Source of the DNA: Marsupella aquatica
Taxonomy: Eukaryota; Marchantiophyta
DNA: 64,000 nt
Direction: 5' to 3'
Assembly (NCBI GenBank): GCA_973895155.1
Contig: OZ316897.1
Coordinates: 18,662,001 to 18,726,000 of the forward strand
The notes below the pieces were generated by a model that saw nothing but the letters and a program-made list of their open reading frames with translations, did no database searches and was not told the origin of the DNA. The number at the start of each line of letters is the position of its first letter. Within the stretch, counting starts at the first letter, position 1. The position numbers were made by a program, and so were the translations under genes. Shown here one piece after another: positions 35,400 through 47,880 of this stretch.

Positions 35400-35560
35400 A
35401 AAACAAGTTTGTGGACACGCTTGTGACCACAGATCAAAACTGGTACTTACAGGCCAGGTTTTTTTGGTTTGAGACTCCTTGTTACCACCCCAATCTGAAC
35501 TGGTACTTTCAGGCCAGGTTTTCCTTCGGCGGACCTACAGGTTTGAGACACCCTATTACT
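35400..35560. repeat. Direct duplication around AACTGGTACTT(A/T)CAGGCCAGG
   Basis: The block AACTGGTACTT(A/T)CAGGCCAGGTTTT followed by GGTTTGAGAC occurs twice, about 65 bases apart. The second copy has extra bases before the GGTTTGAGAC part. Confidence 0.6.
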
Positions 35561-35929
35561 CATAATTTGAACAAACAGTGGGCAGCTTGTCAAAATTGAC
35601 CAGAGAGCGGTTAGAGGCTTTCCAAGGTTTTGGCTATCTGCAATTAGTGTTTACTTGAACTTTTTCCCAGGCATAGGGGTATTGGGTTCCAAATCTGGAG
35701 ATTTGGTGCGCAGGAACGTTAAGATCATGCCAGATCAGATGGTGCCGGAGATGATGCACAGAAAGCCCACACGAGCATTCCTGTTCTCGAATACTACTGT
35801 AGATGATGCAAGCATTCCTGTTCTTGAATACTAGCCTGATTATTCATGCTTTATTCATGCTTTGAATCTAAGTAGAGATCGGGGAATTAGATATATATCC
35901 AAAAACAATTATGAGCTATTTTCCATTCA

Positions 35930-36170
35930 TCTTTGCCACCTCTATTTTGTGTCTACCCTCACTTTGTCTTTGCCACCCCTATTTTGCGTCCACCCTCACT
36001 TTCAGTTTTTGCCTTTGCCACCCCTATTTTGTGCCCACCCTCACTTTCAGTTTGTGTCTTTGCCACCCCTATTTTGTGTCCACCCTCCCTTTCAGTTGTC
36101 CTTATTAAAAGTTGAAGTCAACCTATTTAATGTCCACACTCACTTTCAGTTTTATCCTTATTAAAAGAAG
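35930..36170. repeat. Tandem repeat of a 36-45-bp CTTTGCCACCCCTATTTTGTG unit
   Basis: Four good copies and one decayed copy of CTTTGCCACC(C/T)CTATTTTGTG + CCCACCCTCACTTTCAG follow each other. Unit length varies because the CAGTTTTTG tail is present or absent. Short frames reading PPLFC.HPHFQF come from the repeat and are not genes. Confidence 0.75.
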
Positions 36171-36794
36171 TTAATGTCTAGAGGCCTCACTCTAGACCCA
36201 AACCCTGGAAAGCAGCTTTGCACACTCTTTCATCACTCTATATTAGAAAGATGACGAGGCTAAAGAGAAGCCTCAACTAAAACAGCTGCAATCAAATTGT
36301 GCCACATGAGACCCCTTCCTGAAGGTACTTGAGATGATACACATGATTCCAAATATGACACGCACAATCAAAGCATACAAGCCATCTGAGATGATAGACG
36401 CTGTTCCCCGAGAGGCAATCAATCATATAAAAAAAAGTGTACAGAGACTTTATAGAAAGTTTGTGATAAAGCATGGAAAACGGCAGAATGACGAGCTTGC
36501 GAAGTACTGAATTTCCTACGGCTCCCCAAAGATTTTCCGGAAATGACTCAAAAAGTGAAATAGAACTTGCTAAGGCATGGTGGAATGTGCTCGACTGTCT
36601 CTAATTGGGTTGTGACCTTGGTACGAATGCTTTATTACAAACTTTCTTCGCGGTCTGTAGAACGAACACAGGTACTAAGGCAAAAATTCAACCAAGTTTG
36701 TTCTCAACCTTCAAACAAAAGAATGCTATTATTTGACACATGAGGGCTACTCCTACATCTACGTGATTTCGTGCTGCACATGCAACGTGTAGTG

Positions 36795-39700
36795 TCATTG
36801 TAGACCTCCACTGCCCATATTGCTCGGCAAATGATGCAGTTGCTGTTGCTGCTGCTGTTGCTGATGTTGGTGTTGATGCTGCTGTTGGTATTGATGCTGT
36901 TGCTGCTGATGAATCATGTACGCATTGTACACATCCATCGTCTGCACGACAAAGAAAGACCGTTAAAAACGAGACTTCCAATACCTTGCATAAACGAGAA
37001 CGTAAATCCCTTCTCACGCCATCAGGAAACATCCATCTCCCTAAACCATAGTCTCTACGTGAGTTCGCCAAATCATTCGTTACAAACGCTACATATCCAT
37101 CTCTCAATCGACCTTGCTCAGATCTAACCCCTTTCCAATCTACGCAGAAGACATGGAAGTAATGCAAAATCACTAAATCACTCCTTCCAAAACAGCCTAC
37201 ATGCCCCTTCCCACTAACTGATTCACCATTCTAGACCCATTAAAATCTACCCCTTCGCAATCGCGACAGCTACAAAGAAAACCGCCAATACCTGAAAAAC
37301 GAGACCAGAACTCCCTTCTAATGCTTTCAGTCTTACATCCGTGTTTCTCAACAAACTCTACAATCCCTCCCACAGTCGACTCTCCCATCGTAGACGCAGT
37401 GTAATCTACGCCTTAGCAACTGCAACGCAACAGCGCGCACTACAAGACACGCGTGTTGTAATGCAAGTCCACCTGTGGAGTCAATTGCAGTGAGTGTTGT
37501 CGTGCAAGGTAGACAGACTCCAGGGCACTGGCACTGTTGCTTTGCAGGCGAAGGTCTTGGGAGTCTACCATTGACACAGCTGGTGAGGTTGCAGATACAG
37601 TAGTACGTGAGGCTCCCCCGTGGCCTTGGAGGTGAGGCATCACCTGGGAGACATTGTAAGATGCTCCCCCGTGGGACGGCATTTGGTGATGAGGCATCAT
37701 TGGGGATCCGCTGTGTGAAGGTGCTCCCACATGGCTATGAGAAAGGTGGGGTATCAGGTGGGAGGTGCGTCCTGCTGCAGCCATGGAATTCATGTCCAGC
37801 ATATGTCCCATTGGACCCATCGGCCCCATTCCCACCATCGGGCCCATTCCCATTCCGAGTCCCATGCCCAGTCCCAATCCCATTGGAGGCATGCCGCCCA
37901 TTTGAGGCACCGGAAGATGCTGCATTCCGTTCGGAATCAGGGAAGGGATGCTCATTCCGCTTCTCATCGACATCATCTGCGAGACAGTGAAACGGGTCCC
38001 AAGTTAGATCAGTCAGTCCGCCTGCCAGTGACTCAAAGAAGAACAACAACAGAAAGGAAAGATGAAAGACCCAAAGCAAATGAAAACCTTTGTCACCCAC
38101 GGAATTTAAGACAACAGAGACCCAAATCCACTCGATTCCTTTCTCGCCACTTTCATTAATGACAGCAAAGACCCAATTGAAGCATCAAACGTGAAACAAG
38201 AATCAATCACAACAAGAAACTATGGCGAAAGCTGAACAACACAGACACAGCGGTAAGACGCGGGCAATCGAAAGCGTAGTACCTAATAGACGTATCATAT
38301 ACACAATCAGAAACAGATCGAAGAGGAGATTGAAAAAGTGAAGTCTAGTGACAAATCCGATCAGACCCGGTACCAACCTGCAACTGGACCTGAAGCATCT
38401 TCAGGTACTCGATAGCCTCATCTAGCATGGAAGCCTTATCAGCCTGCTAAACAAAACAGGTAATGTTGTCAGCCTCCAAACAAAAACAAATCTACTGCAG
38501 ATGCATATGATTCATTACGAGAACGAATAAGCGGACTTAACCTTGGCCAGATGTGTACCTTGTTCGAATTAGGTATAAGCTCTTGCAACGCCTTCATCTT
38601 TTCATTGATGCGGTCTCTTCGTCTCTGCAGCAGATAAAAGGTCGTGAGTAAAGGCATGCCTCATTCAGGACGTTACGTAGATGTGTATGAACAAGAAAGG
38701 TTTACGACAGTTTCTCTACTGGTGAAATGTCAACTCAAGCACAACGCTCAGACGGCAACACTACTCACCCGCTCAGAAAGGTTGTGAACTTCTGCAGCCC
38801 TAGTCCTCTTCGAAGGGTTGGTCCGTTGTGGCTTCTTCAGCTCAACAACTTCGTCCTCCGCATCCTGAGAAAAAGCCCAATCTAACAGCGTTAGCTCGAG
38901 CATGCTCATCACACAGAAGGGGCCGAAGATGAACTGCAAGAGAAAGGAGGAGAAGTAGTCTAGAACAGTAACATCGCCATGAAATAGAGCTGTCCGGCAA
39001 AGAATCACTCACATCGCTTTGAACTTCGGACTCCTCTGGGTCCCTTCCTCGACGCTTGCGCTTGGGGACTACTCCTTTCGACGTGTTGCCCGAGCCGCCA
39101 GAGGAAGACGTGAGGGTCGGTTCCGGAGCCTCTGGATTTTGCGTAGGCGGGGTGACAGCCGTGTCCGTGGTCGAAGGAGTAGCAGCCGCATTGCTCCGAT
39201 CGTTGGAGTTCTGGCGATTTTCCGGCTCCGCCGCCCTGGATTCATGTTGATCCGCCGGCCTGGACTCAAAATCAACTCCTGCTGTCGAGTTGACAGCGAC
39301 CTCAGCGGCATCCTTCGATGGCATGGACGAAGGCCAGCTAGATTCCATGGCCAGACTCGGCTGCTGCGCGTCCGATGTGCCTTCTACCCCTCGGACATCG
39401 GAGTCATTCCTCGGAGCCTCCTCCAGCCTGGTTGTGGTCGACTCCGCAATGGAGGACCCGGACGAGGCGGTCGAGTCGAAGGGCCGAGTGGTGGTGATCG
39501 GCATGTTCGGGTGATTGAGAAGAGTTCGCCCGCGGTTCTGGGTAGGGTTGCCATGGGACATGCCTAGACACTGCAGGCTGGCCTTCATGTTCACGGCCGG
39601 GTTCGAGAAATGTGAGAAATTCCTTGTCCCTTTGTTTTGGGCTGTGAACTGTAGAGGCCCAGGTTGAGCCTTCGTAGGTGGTAGCAACATAGTGGAAGAA

Positions 39701-40772
39701 ATGTTGGGGATGCCGGAGGAGGTTCCCACCACTGGATCTCCCCTTAGCAGCTGTTGTAGTTGCTGTTGTTGCTGCTGTTGATGTTGATGGATCGGGGAGG
39801 TCGAGACACCTACGGTCTTCCCTGGATTAGCAGCAGTACTAGTGTTGATAGACCATTTCCCGGCATACGGCTGCTGCTGCTGCGTTCTAACCTTGGTAAA
39901 AGCTTCAACCCCTGCCTGAGGAAGGAAACCGGCGGCGCGTCCGGCACCCATCACCATAGCGGCATCTGCACTGGCCACTCGGTTCATGGAACCCTTCATC
40001 CCACCGGTGACAGTAGGAAGATTACGGCAGCCGGGCCTGCCTGCAGCTGTCGTGTGCTGCCCAACGGCGAGAGAGTCCTTAATTGCCTGTATCGACTGAT
40101 GTGTATCGTTCGGGAGCTCGCCGAAGAATTCCGAGCAGTAGTTCCTCTCGAGACTATCATCGAGAGGGTACTGCAACCACGAGGTCATCTCGTCGTCGAT
40201 GATGGGATCGATTAATGGGACGTTCACCGCAAGGACCCCATTACTGGCGGGTGGTAGCGGCTCAGTGATTGTTGGTTTGGTGGTTGTGATTAAGCCCTCT
40301 GCTTCCTGCCGCGCGGGTGTCCAGTTGTTGCAATTCACTTGCCACTCGGGACTTTTCACTCCGTGTTCATCTGGCTTCGGCGCTATTGGTACATCCTCCG
40401 TCCACCCCGATGGAACGTCGGAAGATTGCCTGCAGCAGAGAAATAAGAGGAACATATAAGAATCCGGAGAAGTTCCGAACTCATGCCGGGTAGGAAAACA
40501 GCTATCAAACTACTGTACTACAATTTCCCAAGCAACAAACCGTCTGCGTTCCAATCAGAGGTTCCAATCAGAGGGATCGATGGAGCTCCAGGCCCCGTGG
40601 TGGTGTGAAGGACTTAGCAATCTTACAGAGATGCCAAATCTGAAGCGGGTAACCCTTTCGGAAGTAAAGAAGTCCCCCACTTTCCCTTCACCGGAGGAAA
40701 ATAATCAGTCGTGGCTACGATGGCATCTAACTCTCCACCGTGACCATCCCAATCTGGTACACAGTGAGTCAT
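36795..40772 (-). CDS. PIF: Phytochrome-interacting factor (PIF) type bHLH transcription factor
   Basis: Light-signalling transcription factor, nuclear, binding G-box DNA. Seven exons: 40627-40772, 39013-40429, 38769-38864, 38559-38624, 38378-38443, 37473-37976 and 36795-36941, joining in frame to 813 residues. The N-terminus MTHCVPDWD matches the PIF start pattern. DDEMTSWLQYPLDD (127-140) is a conserved PIF block. NFSHFSNPAVNMKASL (about 319-334) matches the APA motif that binds phytochrome. The bHLH (about 539-597) has SKRTRAAEVHNLSER then RRRDRINEKMKALQELIP and ADKASMLDEAIEYLKMLQ, with DNA-contacting His548, Glu552 and Arg556. A Gly/Met-rich stretch follows, and the last exon is Gln/His-rich. 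No canonical APB motif is visible. The bHLH is split by introns as in PIF genes of other plants. The exon 6 donor is my least certain junction. Confidence 0.92.
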
Positions 40773-41286
40773 GCTCTGCGAGAGTACACAAAAGGAGTCG
40801 ATAAAATCAAATGCCTAACGAAGCGGAGCACTGAGGCAGAAGGCAACCAGTTCAACTCGGACTGCCAAGAGGTTCAAATACATACCCCAACCAACGGGAG
40901 GGCAACAGCGTGCTCCTGTTGCTAGGAGGGTGATGCAAGCGTACACCAAGGCAAAGGGACACGTCAAGTGAGCAAGCGGTGCTATTGCTCAGCGTCAGCT
41001 TGCTTACTTGACAGTAGTCCAGGTCGAGATATGAGAGATAGATTCTTCGGTCAAGATATGCTCAGCTCGGCCGGAGAGCGCCTACTACAGCTATAACCAT
41101 TCCCAGCATCTAGCAGGTCTCAAGAATCAAATACATTCACTCATTGATGAATTCGAAAGGAGAATAAGGTCATGAGAAAAGAGACTCACATGGATGGGCA
41201 ACAAGCTGGAATATTCCACGTCGTAATCCTTGTTCAGACGGCGCGATCCGAAAACGGGACCCTGAAAGTTCAATTGAACATCCCAC

Positions 41287-41292
41287 CACGTG
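41287..41292. promoter_or_regulatory. G-box (CACGTG) about 515 bp upstream of the PIF start codon
   Basis: CACGTG is the core site bound by PIF-type bHLH proteins. Its position upstream of the PIF gene would allow self-regulation, but a single six-base match can be chance. Confidence 0.3.
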
Positions 41293-43108
41293 CATGTTGG
41301 TCAACCCGAATAGAAGCGCTAGCTAAAACTTCTACTGTGATACTGTCACCAACTCCGACGACGGGAGGAGTTCCTACGTCAGCCCATTCTGCTGGATGAT
41401 CATCCCAGATCATGCAAACTGTGGTCTTGAGGCTGAAATTACTCTCGAGCTGTAAGCCATCACTGTTTCCGACTACCGGCACATAACTAGTCCCAACATT
41501 TGGTGTATGAGTCCCTTAAGTTCCCCTCACTTCTCCTCTGCTTAAAGCAAGATTCTTTCGCCTGTACGAAGTGCCTGGATGGACATGACAGAAGCTTCTC
41601 TAAAGCCACCCCTTCAACAAATACTCGGACCCGTTAACGCACCGGAAGGACAGACCAACTCAACATGTCCGACACAACTCCTCCTGCGAGAACTCCTGAA
41701 GAGGCAGTACCCTGTCCGGCAGAACTAACCAGGCACTGTATGCGACACAAAGTTATAAACTCAAAAGTCACAAACGAGGAGCAACGGCATTCCAAGGTCA
41801 CCGAAACGGGGCACTAGACTAGCACAGACGGCGCAATCTTCAGACACTGTGAACTCTCCCCCAAACAAGTACTCTCAACAAAACTGTGACTCCTCTCAGA
41901 CAGACAGGTACTCCACACACAACCCATGCCACCATGCGGTGGAAGTCCACGCAAAAGACCAATCAAGCAACTAGGCAAGAGAACAAATTTTGGCCGAGCC
42001 GAGGAACCAAGGAAGCAAGCAAGCCTTGATACAGTCACGTCTAGCATCAAATAGTGTAGCATCGAACTAGTTCGTGCTCGGGCTTGAGTGCACTTACGAC
42101 ATTCGACTCGCAGAAGCTTGTGACGGCCGCCCCTCGGGGGGCTAGCTAGGCCGCTAGCAGCCAACCGGCATAAACCAATTCCTCGACGATAACCCACCCG
42201 ACCCTCAGAGGTCGTCGTCAATCCCTCCGCTTCCCGAGTACAGACTACCCGAAACGTCTTCGCTTCCGAAACTGGAACTCCGTCTAAGTGAGACAACGGC
42301 GGAAGCTACTGCTGCTACGCTTTCCTGATCTTATCCCAGAGGCAAGTGGCATTCTCAGTCATGATCCTGCATCAAACCCGTCATAAACCTTCGCGATTTC
42401 CACGCACAAACTCCCTCGTCTCCAGTCTTCTTCTACCAAAAAGCTCCGTTGCTAGTAGACAACTTACTCAGCCAAATCTCCTCCCCCTCCACTTGCCTCC
42501 TCCCTCTCCCACCCACTCCACTCTCTTGTATTTCCTCCGTCCTCGTCCGAGGTCGTCGTCGCTTGTCGATCAATCCCCTCCCCGCATCAGCATCGGTCAA
42601 TCGCAAGAACCCTTCGGCAAACGCGCGCAACCTATTAATAATGGCCTCCAACACAGTCCTCCGCCGCAGAGAACGGAGATTTTATGACACAGAACGCAAG
42701 CCCAGATTTAGATTCTCGCTCACTGCCTCTCTCGTTCTCCTCTCGATGGGCGCTTATCTCCTCAGGCGCATAGAACGGAAACGGAACACCAGCATACTAC
42801 ATTCTCTCTCACCCGTCTCTCGCTCGCTCGCGCTCTAGTCTCGCTTGCTCGATCGGCCTCGTCGACGACGGGGATCGGGAAGAAGAATGTCGACCTCCAC
42901 GCATTTAGCAAGCACAAGGAAATCTGATTACTGAACTACATCGGGACCCGAGACGGAGGAGAGTAGTAGTCGGCCTTCGCCTCTGCTTTTCCACCCAAGT
43001 TGCACCCAAGCAAAGAGGGAGGCTCTCGATCTCTCTGCGCCACTGACTTCTGTTCCGCGAACATCTCTCCTCCCTCCGGCCTTCGAGGGGGGCCAGGCTT
43101 CCGTAGGG

Positions 43109-43230
43109 CCACGCCACGCCACGCCAAGCCACATCACGCCACGCCAAGCCACACCACACCACACCAGGCTACGCCAGTCGCCAGACGAGGCCAGACGGGG
43201 CCAGAAGAGGCCAGAAGAGGCCAGAAGAGA
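43109..43230. repeat. CCACG/CCAAG pentamer run and CCAGAAGAGG minisatellite
   Basis: 43109-43174 is built of CCACGCCACGCCAAG-type pentamers. 43181-43230 holds five decamers of CCAGA(C/A)GAGG type, the last three being CCAGAAGAGG. Low-complexity DNA; open frames across it are composition artefacts. Confidence 0.75.
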
Positions 43231-43533
43231 GGCCCGATCAGGCAGGATCCGGCTTTGCTCAATTGCACCGTCCGCAAGTGGCCGCGACGGACGCTGTTTC
43301 TGGGCGGTGCGCAATTGAGGGTGGCCACTACTGGCCTGCCTCGTCCCGTTCTTCTCCCTTCTCTTGTGTACCCCCCTCTCGATCATTTTTTGTAGTGGAG
43401 AGCTGTAGGAGCGATTCTACCTCTGTGGAAACACAACATTAAATTGCTGGTGATTGACCTAGTCAATTAATGATCTGTCCTCCTCTCTCCTTCATTTTAG
43501 TGGTCAAATTTAGTTTCGGGTTACTTTAGGGGG

Positions 43534-43697
43534 GCTTTACAAGACGTGGGGGTCGTTCACTCTCTCTCCATCCAGAGCAAAGCCAATGGCCATTTCCTTC
43601 CACAAAAGTTAAAATGCTTTACAAGACGTGGGGGTCGTTCACTCTCTCTCCATCCAGACCAAAGCCAATGGCCATTTCCTTCCACAAAAGTTAAAAT
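43534..43697. repeat. 82-bp tandem duplication, nearly perfect
   Basis: GCTTTACAAGACGTGGGGGT starts near 43534 and again near 43616, at a spacing of 82 bases. The two copies differ at one clear position (CCAGAGCAAAG versus CCAGACCAAAG), so the duplication is recent. Confidence 0.88.
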
Positions 43698-43734
43698 GCC
43701 TGAGCCAAAATGTGTGAGGTATGAAAGTAATCAA

Positions 43735-43990
43735 TGCAATTCCCTGAAAACAAGCGCCATTTGCTCCAAGTTTTTAGACCACCTCAAGAGGAGGTCTAAG
43801 TTTTTGACAAAAAAGCTTGCACAACTCAGCAAAAAAAGGACCCACCCACAAGGGGCCCACTGACAGATGACTAGGTTTGGTAATACTTTTGGTTCATTGT
43901 GCCCCCAAGTTCATGTAAAGTGAAGTGTGACCAGTTCCCACATATGAATGGCTAGGATTGCATCTTTCACTTAGAAAAAATGGAATGGCT
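43735..43990. repeat. Dispersed repeat copy 1 (partner at 50250-50470)
   Basis: Shared landmarks in the same order: GACCACCTCAAGAGGAGGTCTA, a CAGCAAAAAAAGGACCCAC block, TGACTAGG, AAGTTCATG and a CACAT.TGAATGGCTAGGATTGCAT block. No coding potential; the family is not recognised. Confidence 0.6.
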
Positions 43991-46900
43991 GCCCCCAAGT
44001 TCTTGTAAAATCCCCCTTACTCAACTGTACAATCCCATTAGTCACTTTCTCAACTAGTCACATACCCGTTTCTCACTCTAATGTTAGCTCTAAAATTAGT
44101 TATAGGCTCCCACCAGTGTCCATATAAAATGAGTCCAATACTCCCACTTTTTCACATTACTCTCCTCAAGGGTGAGACGTTGCTCTACACTTTCAGGAAA
44201 AAAGGTCTAAAAATGGTGAAACCTGGTGTTTTGTCCTGGACAGTGGTGCTTTAAAGTCTGGAACTGGAACATCTCATTCATCTCATTTGAATCAAGACTG
44301 ACAACACATCGAAATGATAACTTTGTTTCACCCAATTGTTTGTTGTTCTGAAATTCACTTTTCTGTTTTTTGATCTTTTTATGGTTACTGGGTATAACTG
44401 TTCTTCCTTGCCTTAGTACATCAGACACAAACAGTTGTGTTTGTGTCTTGTTGAAAACATCATTATTCTTGTTTGTGACGAGACCTGATGATGTGGCACA
44501 ACGTTGTTCTAGTGATTTTGGAAGGAGCTTCCCTTGGGGTCCATAAAGACCCCAGTAGCCAAAATATACTCTTTTAAAAGTAATAGCCACCTTTGATTGA
44601 CATTTGCTTAGTTTTTATCTTCCATCGGCCTTTTTCCTACCTAGCAACATAACCCATTTGCTGGAATCTGATGGTGGTAGTTAAGTCTAGGAAGATCTAA
44701 GAGTCCAAAGTTAATATAGGAAAAATGAATAAAGAATAATCTTAGCATCTCCTCCTTCAGAAGGTGACATTCGCCACTCAAGTGGGTGTGTCAAAATGGG
44801 TGGTTTACAGTTGAGGGTGCCACATCCATGTCATGTCTATTGCAGATATTCGATGTGGACCATTCGCATTTTCACTATTGTGGAAGTATATCTTTATTTA
44901 CTTTTTATTTATTATTGTAGGTTTTTGTGATCTGCATTTGCCCTGCTCTTTTCAGTTTCGTGTTTTCGGTCTCAACCCCTTTTTCTTTTATTCTTTTGTA
45001 CTTTGGTTGGCCCCTTTTCATACATCGGTCCCTTTTCTGCAACAAAAAAAAGTAGGCAAAAAGTGCCTATCTGCTCTCCTCGGGCTCAGGACAGCAGCGA
45101 ATTGAGGAGGAAACACCCATATGCCCAACTTGCTTGTGGACAGGGAATATATTGGATTTCCAAACCACACAAGTGCAAGCAATTGTTTCACACTCGAGAG
45201 ACTACGCTTTAAAAATTTCTTTCATTGAGAAAAATTATGTCTAACCTTCTAAATTAATGGTTGTTCCTAACTTTCACAGCCAATTTATCTACATGTTTAT
45301 ATAAACCAAGATTATTTGATGGAAACCAGCCAAGGACCACCCATTCCCAGCATGTCCATTGACTCTCTAGTACTGAACTGAAGAGTCACTTTACGGTGGA
45401 GACTCCCAACTCCAGGTTTGGAAAAGGGATGTTCAAACTCTCTCTAGCTCATGGAACCCCCATCTTGCTCTCCCAAGTGTGTTTGTGGACTTGGAGGCAG
45501 TCAAATGTGGATGATCATCAACTCCTCTTGGTGGTGTATCAGCTTTGGACCTCAGCTCTTGATGGGATGGAAGAAGGAGAGCTCCTCCACTTCCAACCTT
45601 CAAGTTGATTTAACTCGGACAACCAACAAAAGTGCCTTAGAAAGGCTGGTTGCATCTTATCTTGTGCAGACCACAGTAATCCACGTTGGCTGCTTGTGAT
45701 GACTATATAATTGCTGTAGGGGTGTTGTCAACTCTTTACCCAAACCATTAGGGGGTTATAAAAATTATATTTCCAGGTTGGAATCTAGACTCGCTCTTCT
45801 GGGAAATCTCCCCAATATCTCCCTTTTGTCATGACCTTCGGTGACTTTGGGGAAGTGTTTCCTCCAATTCTACAAAGTTAATTTATTGCTTCGAAACCAA
45901 AAGTGTTGTCAAGTCTAAAACCCTTTTTCGTGGTTTTTTATATCCAACAATACCAAGGCCACATGACATAAATTGATTATGGAAGGGGAGTGGGTCCCAT
46001 TCACAGTGATTGTTGTAATTAGGTGGAATGTTTAATGATTTGGATTAGGTACCTTTTGGAGGTCATGGTATATATAATTAGGCTCATATGCTATAACGAA
46101 GAACTACAGTAATTGAATTAGATACCATGGTATCCCCCATTTGAGGTTTGAATTAGATCGTTCGCGTCTGTTTCTGGTACTGTTTGGATCAGATATGGGA
46201 ATTCGTTTGACAGATTCAATTAGCAAGGTCTGGATAAGTACCTTCTCTTGTTAAGTTGGGATATATGCAGTTGGGAGAATGTCTTGCCACACTTGCACTC
46301 AACCCTTGAATTCTCGATAAGATATCTGGAAGATTTTTGTTTCTGACATGCAGGAGTGCCCGAGCTTGAAGCACTTTTCCACATCAAATAATATATGTGA
46401 ATTGATGCAATCGAGAAATCAGGATCCTCATGAAGTTGCCAATCACCACCGTTGAAACCCTATCTCTAATTTCTGCCCAAATTGTGAGAAGAATCTTCCA
46501 GCTTCAAATTCAGGCAAAGTTTCCAAACGCATGCCACATCACTGTTCATATTGCATAGCAGGAAACAGTTTCTCACCCCCAAATATAATTTAAATCTAGT
46601 ATGAAGGAACGTGTGCTGTATTATTTGTATTGAGATATCCCTGTTGGGATCTCAATCCCTTGTCATTTAACAAATTGACCGAGAAGATGACCTTCATCAA
46701 TCTAAAAGTAAATTCTACTGGGGAAAATGACTGGTTATGACTGTTCACACACAAACACTTCAGAAAACAATACTTCAAGAAGCCTAAATGATTGTTTGGG
46801 AGTCCCTCGTGCAAAAGTCATGCCAAGGCGTGACTGTCAATCTTCCTCGAGACAATCCCATCCATACCAAAAGCTGACATTGGCTCCATGCAACTCACTA

Positions 46901-47339
46901 TGCTAACGATTAACATCATTAAGAGCCCCTCAAGTTTTACCATCACCATATAAAGTTCTGTAGAGTGTTGTTGCTCAAATGACAGACAATACATCTCCAT
47001 CAAACAAACAGTCCCCTCCATGATTGACCTGGCGACTTTCGAGTAACCACAGCCCAATTCATTTGTCTCTTTGAAAGTACAGGGTGTGATGACAATGTAG
47101 TTCATAATAAATCAATTAAATGACATATATAATAAGTAACTCTACTCCTCCACCGCTAAGCAAACTATAAATGACCAGCTCCCACGACGCAACTACATAA
47201 ACAATGACTAAACTTCGTGAACAAATGATAAGACGAAATCTTTTTGGGAGAAAGGTGCATCGTTGCTTTAAGCTGGCCTAGAATACCTACAGTCCGAGAA
47301 CCCCTATGCTACTCCTACGCAACAAAAAGTTCACTCCAT

Positions 47340-47880
47340 TAATTTAGTTACCAAACCCCGGTAGTCTTCTTTATCCGTTGTCCCGTGGCCCCACTCCGGC
47401 CCTCCCTCCCCCCCAGGGCCCAGGCCCCCCTCCGGCCCTCCCCCCTAGGCCCCCTCCCTGCCTGGCACCCACGGCATATGACATGACGCACTTGCGCTCC
47501 CGTCAAATGCCTTGAAATGTCCCGACATGAGCTGACATGACATGACTTGCCTTACTTTCGACATGACTGCGAGTTACTCGCAGTACATTGGTAATTTGGT
47601 AGACCTCCCTGAGAGATGTACATTATTTGACGGCATTCTCTCCGGCCAACGTGACAGACGGGAATGAGGGCCTCCAACGAGCATTCACAAGCGGCCACCA
47701 TTTCCTCTGCCAACGGGTTACGGGTACTTTCCATCGCGACCGTCAATACCGCTTCCACCAGTCCATCGTCACCACAGGCCCCTAAATAATGTGCGGTTCC
47801 AAAAACCGTGGGGTGTGAAAACACTTTAGCGGGCTCAGGCAAATGGGGAACAATTCAACTCCGCACTCTACAGTGGCTCC
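47340..47880. other. C-rich and ACATGAC-rich low-complexity island
   Basis: 47395-47465 is strongly C-rich (repeats of CCGGCCCTCCC and AGGCCCCC). 47478-47570 carries recurring (G)ACATGAC words. A 96-codon minus frame at 47552-47842 is not recognised. ACATGACATGACG words recur at 48470-48485, on the far side of an AT-rich block. Confidence 0.45.

Larger units (their letters stand above)
33696..36794. other. Gene-free, repeat-bearing region
   Basis: AT-rich DNA with no recognisable protein. Local tandem repeats at 34337-34545, 34990-35120, 35400-35560 and 35930-36170, and a short TTTAGGG-like run near 35133, are the only structures seen. Confidence 0.55.
40773..43400. other. Upstream region of the PIF gene
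   Basis: No other gene seen. It should contain the PIF promoter and a 5' leader that may be spliced. The 42340-43400 part is GC-rich and pyrimidine-rich, with overlapping frames on both strands that look like chance. A G-box and a short minisatellite are listed separately. Confidence 0.5.

Noticed and set aside
35862-36164. Plus frames reading PPLFC.HPHFQF in three phases
   Set aside because: Produced by the short tandem repeat at 35930-36170; open in all phases, so not coding.
38842-40455. The Met at 40455 as the PIF start
   Set aside because: The upstream residues are intron sequence (polypyrimidine ending CTGCTGCAG); a first exon at 40627-40772 joins in phase and carries the PIF-type MTHCVPDWD.
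41814-42296. 160-codon minus frame upstream of PIF
   Set aside because: No recognisable domain, and it is not needed for the PIF protein, whose start is well placed at 40772. Possibly leader or promoter sequence.
42905-43395. Several overlapping frames on both strands
   Set aside because: Low-complexity CCACG and CCAGAAGAGG runs and GC-rich sequence keep them open; no motif.
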